Positions 61,648-64,000 of a stretch of 64,000 nucleotides of DNA are shown in pieces. This DNA comes from Nocardioides lacusdianchii. GTDB lineage: Bacteria > Actinomycetota > Actinomycetes > Propionibacteriales > Nocardioidaceae. How positions within the stretch are numbered: the stretch's first letter is position 1; each line of letters begins with the position of its first letter. Both the position numbers and the translations under genes were made by a program. Location of the stretch: NCBI RefSeq assembly GCF_020102855.1, contig NZ_JADHZD010000014.1, positions 28,608 through 92,607 on the forward strand, read 5' to 3'. The notes under the pieces are model-generated. The model did not search any database and had not been told where the DNA came from. It worked only from the letters and a program-made list of their open reading frames with translations.

Positions 61648-62821
61648 GCGACGACTCGAGGTGGAGGTAGCCGGCCTCGTCGAGGGCGACGAGGACGTCG
61701 CTGAGTGCGTCCTCGATCGTGCGTCCGGTCGTGTCGACGCGGACGGCAGGGTCGGTCGGCTCCTCGTAGGGCGAGGAGATGCCGGTGAACTCGGGGATCT
61801 CGCCGGCGCGCGCCTTGGCGTAGAGGCCCTTGCGGTCGCGCCGCTCGCACTCCTCCAGCGGCGTGGCGACGTGGACCAGGAAGAAGGCGCCGCCGGCGGC
61901 CTCGACCATCTCCTGCACCTGCTCACGGGTCTCGGCGAACGGCGCGATCGGCGAGCAGACGGCGACGCCGCCGTGGCGCGCGATCTCGGCGGCGACCCAG
62001 CCGATGCGGCGGATGTTGGTCTCCCGGTCGGCCTTCGAGAAGGTCAGGCCCGCGGACAGGTGGCGGCGTACGACGTCGCCGTCGAGGCTGGTGACCGAGC
62101 GGCCGCCCTGCTCGAGGAGGAGGTCCATGAGGGCGCGGGCGAGCGTGGACTTGCCGCTGCCGGAGAGCCCGGTGAAGAAGAGGACGAGGCCCTGCTCCTC
62201 GGGCTCGGGGCGGTCCTCCTCGACGATCGCGGCGATGGGGGTGGGCAGGGCGGAGTCGGAGGCGTCGGCCAGCGCGTGGACGGGGTCGCCCGCGGCGTAG
62301 TTGTCGACGACGCGGACCCCGAGGGCGTGGTCGGCGTCCGCGTCGCCGTGGGACGGCAGCGGAACCGCGACCACGCTCGCCTCGTCGAGCCGGTCGGCCG
62401 CCGCCAGCGTCGCGCGGACCAGCGCGACAGGGGAGAGCGCGGCGGTGCCGGTGCCGCTCAGGGCGAGCAGCACCACGCGGCCCAGGCCGCGCAGCTCGGC
62501 GAGCTCGGCGTCGGAGAGCGCGTCGGTGACGGGCACGAAGGTGGCGCCGGCGTGCTGCTCGCGGACCTGGGTGGGCGTGAGGTGCAGCCGGCGGAAAGGG
62601 CCGTACTGCGCGTGGGTGAGCGGCTCCAGCGAGCCGTCCGCGCCGACCCGCGCCAAGGGGAGGCCCTCGGGGTCGACGAGCTCGGCCTCGGTCGCGCCGT
62701 CGGGCAGCTCGAGCGTCACCGCGCTGCCGGGTTCGTTGAAGCGGGTCGACGGTGCGTAGGCACCGGAGACGAGGAGCTCCAGGTCGTCGAGCTCGGTCGG
62801 CGTGGGGCAGTGCTGGATCAC
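61640..62821 (-). CDS. cysC: Adenylyl-sulfate kinase with an ATP-sulfurylase-like N-terminal domain
   Basis: A 393-residue protein. The kinase domain (about 210-393) has the P-loop FFTGLSGSGKSTLARAL and the APS motif SLDGDVVRRHLSAGL. The first 200 residues resemble the PUA-like/N-terminal part of ATP sulfurylase (YAPSTRFNEPGSAVTLEL, LTPTQVREQHAG). This part probably cannot make APS by itself, since the HxGH sites are missing. It makes PAPS from APS, the donor for reduction or sulfation. A separate cysDN lies at 53189-55398. Confidence 0.93.
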   Translation of the reverse strand: MIQHCPTPTELDDLELLVSGAYAPSTRFNEPGSAVTLELPDGATEAELVDPEGLPLARVGADGSLEPLTHAQYGPFRRLHLTPTQVREQHAGATFVPVTDALSDAELAELRGLGRVVLLALSGTGTAALSPVALVRATLAAADRLDEASVVAVPLPSHGDADADHALGVRVVDNYAAGDPVHALADASDSALPTPIAAIVEEDRPEPEEQGLVLFFTGLSGSGKSTLARALMDLLLEQGGRSVTSLDGDVVRRHLSAGLTFSKADRETNIRRIGWVAAEIARHGGVAVCSPIAPFAETREQVQEMVEAAGGAFFLVHVATPLEECERRDRKGLYAKARAGEIPEFTGISSPYEEPTDPAVRVDTTGRTIEDALSDVLVALDEAGYLHLESSHG

Positions 62822-62876
62822 CCGCGCATCCTCTCACTGTGCAGGTGGGCCGACCGCGTTGAGTAGCCTGCGGACC

Positions 62877-63863
62877 ATGTTGTCTGCTGCCCCCGCCACG
62901 CCCCGGACCGGCCTGCCGGTCGTCGCCGAGATCATTCGCTCCGGCTTCGTCGAGGGCCACCACTACGGATCGATCGTCGCGCTCGCTGCCGACGGGACGG
63001 TCGACTGGTCCGTCGGCGAGGTCACCGTGCCGGTGCTGCCGCGCTCGAGCAACAAGCCGGTGCAGGCGCTCGCGATGGTGGAGCTCGGCCTCGACCTGCC
63101 GCCGGACCTGCTGGCCCTGGCCTGCGCATCGCACTCGGGGGAGTCGTTCCACGTCGAGGGAGTACGCCGCACGCTGGCCTCGGCGGGTCTCGACGAGTCG
63201 GCCCTGCAGACGCCCCTCGACTACCCGCTCGACGACGCCGCCCGCGAGAAGGTGATCCGCGAGGGCGGGACCCGGTCGTCGATCCTGATGAACTGCTCGG
63301 GCAAGCACGCGGCGATGCTGGCCACCTGCGTGCTGAAGGGGTGGGACACCGCGACCTACCTCCACGCCGACCACCCGCTGCAGGTCGCGATCGCCGCGAC
63401 CTTCGCCCGGGTGACGGGCGAGCCCGTGGACACCATCGCCGTCGACGGCTGCGGGGCCCCGCTGCTGTCCACCTCGCTGGTCGGGCTGGCGCGCGCCTTC
63501 GCGACCCTCGCCACGGCGACCGACGGCCCGGAGCGGACCGTGGCCGAGGCGATCCGTCGCCACCCCGACCACGTCAGCGGCACGACCCGCGACGAGCTCG
63601 CGCTGCACCGCGCGATTCCCGGCCTGATCGGCAAGGCCGGCGCCGAGTCCTGCTACGTCGTGGCCATGCCCGACGGCCGTGCCTGGGCGCTGAAGACCGA
63701 CGACGGGGCCCCCCGTGTGCGCCCGGTGCTGATGGCCGAGGCGCTGCGGCGCTCGGGGGTGCTGGAGGAGGACGGTGTCGACGCGGCCGCGGTCGAGGCC
63801 ACCGGCCACCACGAGCTCCTGGGTGGCGGCGTACCCGTCGGGGTGATCCGTGCTGCCTTCTAG
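62877..63863 (+). CDS. Asparaginase of the Asparaginase_II family
   Basis: A 328-residue cytoplasmic enzyme of Pfam Asparaginase_II, a group separate from E. coli AnsB. Motifs VVAEIIRSGFVEGHHYGSIVAL, CASHSGESFHVEGVR and ILMNCSGKHAAMLATC are diagnostic. It removes the amide of asparagine. The ATG at 62877 lies eight bases after TAGCCT, so the mRNA is likely leaderless. It is divergent from cysC. Confidence 0.92.
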   Translation: MLSAAPATPRTGLPVVAEIIRSGFVEGHHYGSIVALAADGTVDWSVGEVTVPVLPRSSNKPVQALAMVELGLDLPPDLLALACASHSGESFHVEGVRRTLASAGLDESALQTPLDYPLDDAAREKVIREGGTRSSILMNCSGKHAAMLATCVLKGWDTATYLHADHPLQVAIAATFARVTGEPVDTIAVDGCGAPLLSTSLVGLARAFATLATATDGPERTVAEAIRRHPDHVSGTTRDELALHRAIPGLIGKAGAESCYVVAMPDGRAWALKTDDGAPRVRPVLMAEALRRSGVLEEDGVDAAAVEATGHHELLGGGVPVGVIRAAF

Positions 63864-63873
63864 CGGCGGCTGA

Positions 63874-64000
63874 CTAGTTGTGATGCCCAGCCAGGTTGTC
63901 CAACCTGGTGATGGGTGTGGCCTTCCCGATTGCTGAGTGGGGCCGGTGGTGGTTGTACTCGTGGACCCATGCTGGCAGAGCCGCGAGTCGGGCTGACTCG
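63874..64000 (-). mobile_element. IS481-family transposase, C-terminal end (cut by the window)
   Basis: The minus strand reads WVHEYNHHRPHSAIG and TRLDNLAGHHN before the stop at 63874, the usual end of an IS481-type DDE transposase (rve_3 region). The frame is open to the window edge. The terminal inverted repeat should lie close to the stop, at about 63865-63900. It inserted ten bases after the asparaginase gene. Confidence 0.88.

Noticed and set aside
1..64000. CRISPR array, prophage or replication origin
   Set aside because: No regularly spaced direct repeats, no phage structural genes and no DnaA-box cluster were seen. The only mobile element is the IS481 end at the right edge.

Overview
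The window is high-GC DNA from an actinobacterium, most likely a Nocardioides-like member of the Propionibacteriales. The support is the very high GC with strong third-position bias, a mycothiol synthase (mshD), a GlnR-type regulator, leaderless starts, a cysteine-type leader peptide and an IS481 transposase end. The genus is inference; the phylum is well supported.

Layout. 1-1172: the start of a cytochrome P450 gene (cut by the window edge), preceded by a 31-codon gene whose product ends in an aromatic patch, then a CheY-like receiver. 1348-7828: tRNA-Glu, tRNA-Asp and tRNA-Lys, a small metallopeptidase, two fluoride channels behind an anti-sigma-type ATPase, NDH-2, a secreted barrel protein and a cold-shock protein. 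7844-19069: a phosphate block with a NUDIX/phosphatase fusion, pstSCAB behind a PHO-box-like repeat, pit plus its DUF47 partner, and ppk. A palindrome-bracketed DUF559 gene sits inside this block. 19128-26672: small conserved genes, a frameshifted gene, Fur, YgfZ, MshD, a second palindrome-bracketed DUF559 gene, GlnR and a MoaD-like protein. 26783-32400: a large secreted repeat protein, Hsp20 with a MerR regulator, and a sulfur operon led by a short leader peptide (DUF4395, sulfurtransferase, DUF1416). 32536-37408: two tandem PAS histidine kinases, a 40-residue secreted peptide ending in WCC, and an XRE-TPR regulator. 37691-55398: a surface polysaccharide locus. Its + strand arm carries initiating sugar transferase, LtaS-like enzyme, glycosyltransferases and Wzy-like protein. 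Its - strand arm carries cysD-cysN, pyruvyl transferase, Wzx-like flippase, FrhB-like protein and acyltransferase. 55501-64000: two glycoside hydrolases, dtd, a BKACE enzyme, a sulfur set (cysC, LMW phosphatase, TauE/SafE), an asparaginase and the end of an IS481 transposase.

How the parts fit. Phosphate uptake, polyphosphate and GlnR genes point to nutrient-responsive metabolism. The sulfur genes are spread over three places, one of them fused by overlap to the polysaccharide operon. The kinase/peptide/XRE-TPR group lies directly before the polysaccharide locus and shares TTTGCCA-type motifs, so it may be a peptide-signalling unit that controls it.

The best candidates for undescribed biology are the small peptide plus P450 at the left edge (a possible P450-tailored RiPP), the WCC peptide with its XRE-TPR neighbour, and the two DUF559 nuclease-like genes that each lie between copies of their own palindrome. 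No rRNA, CRISPR array, prophage or replication origin was seen.
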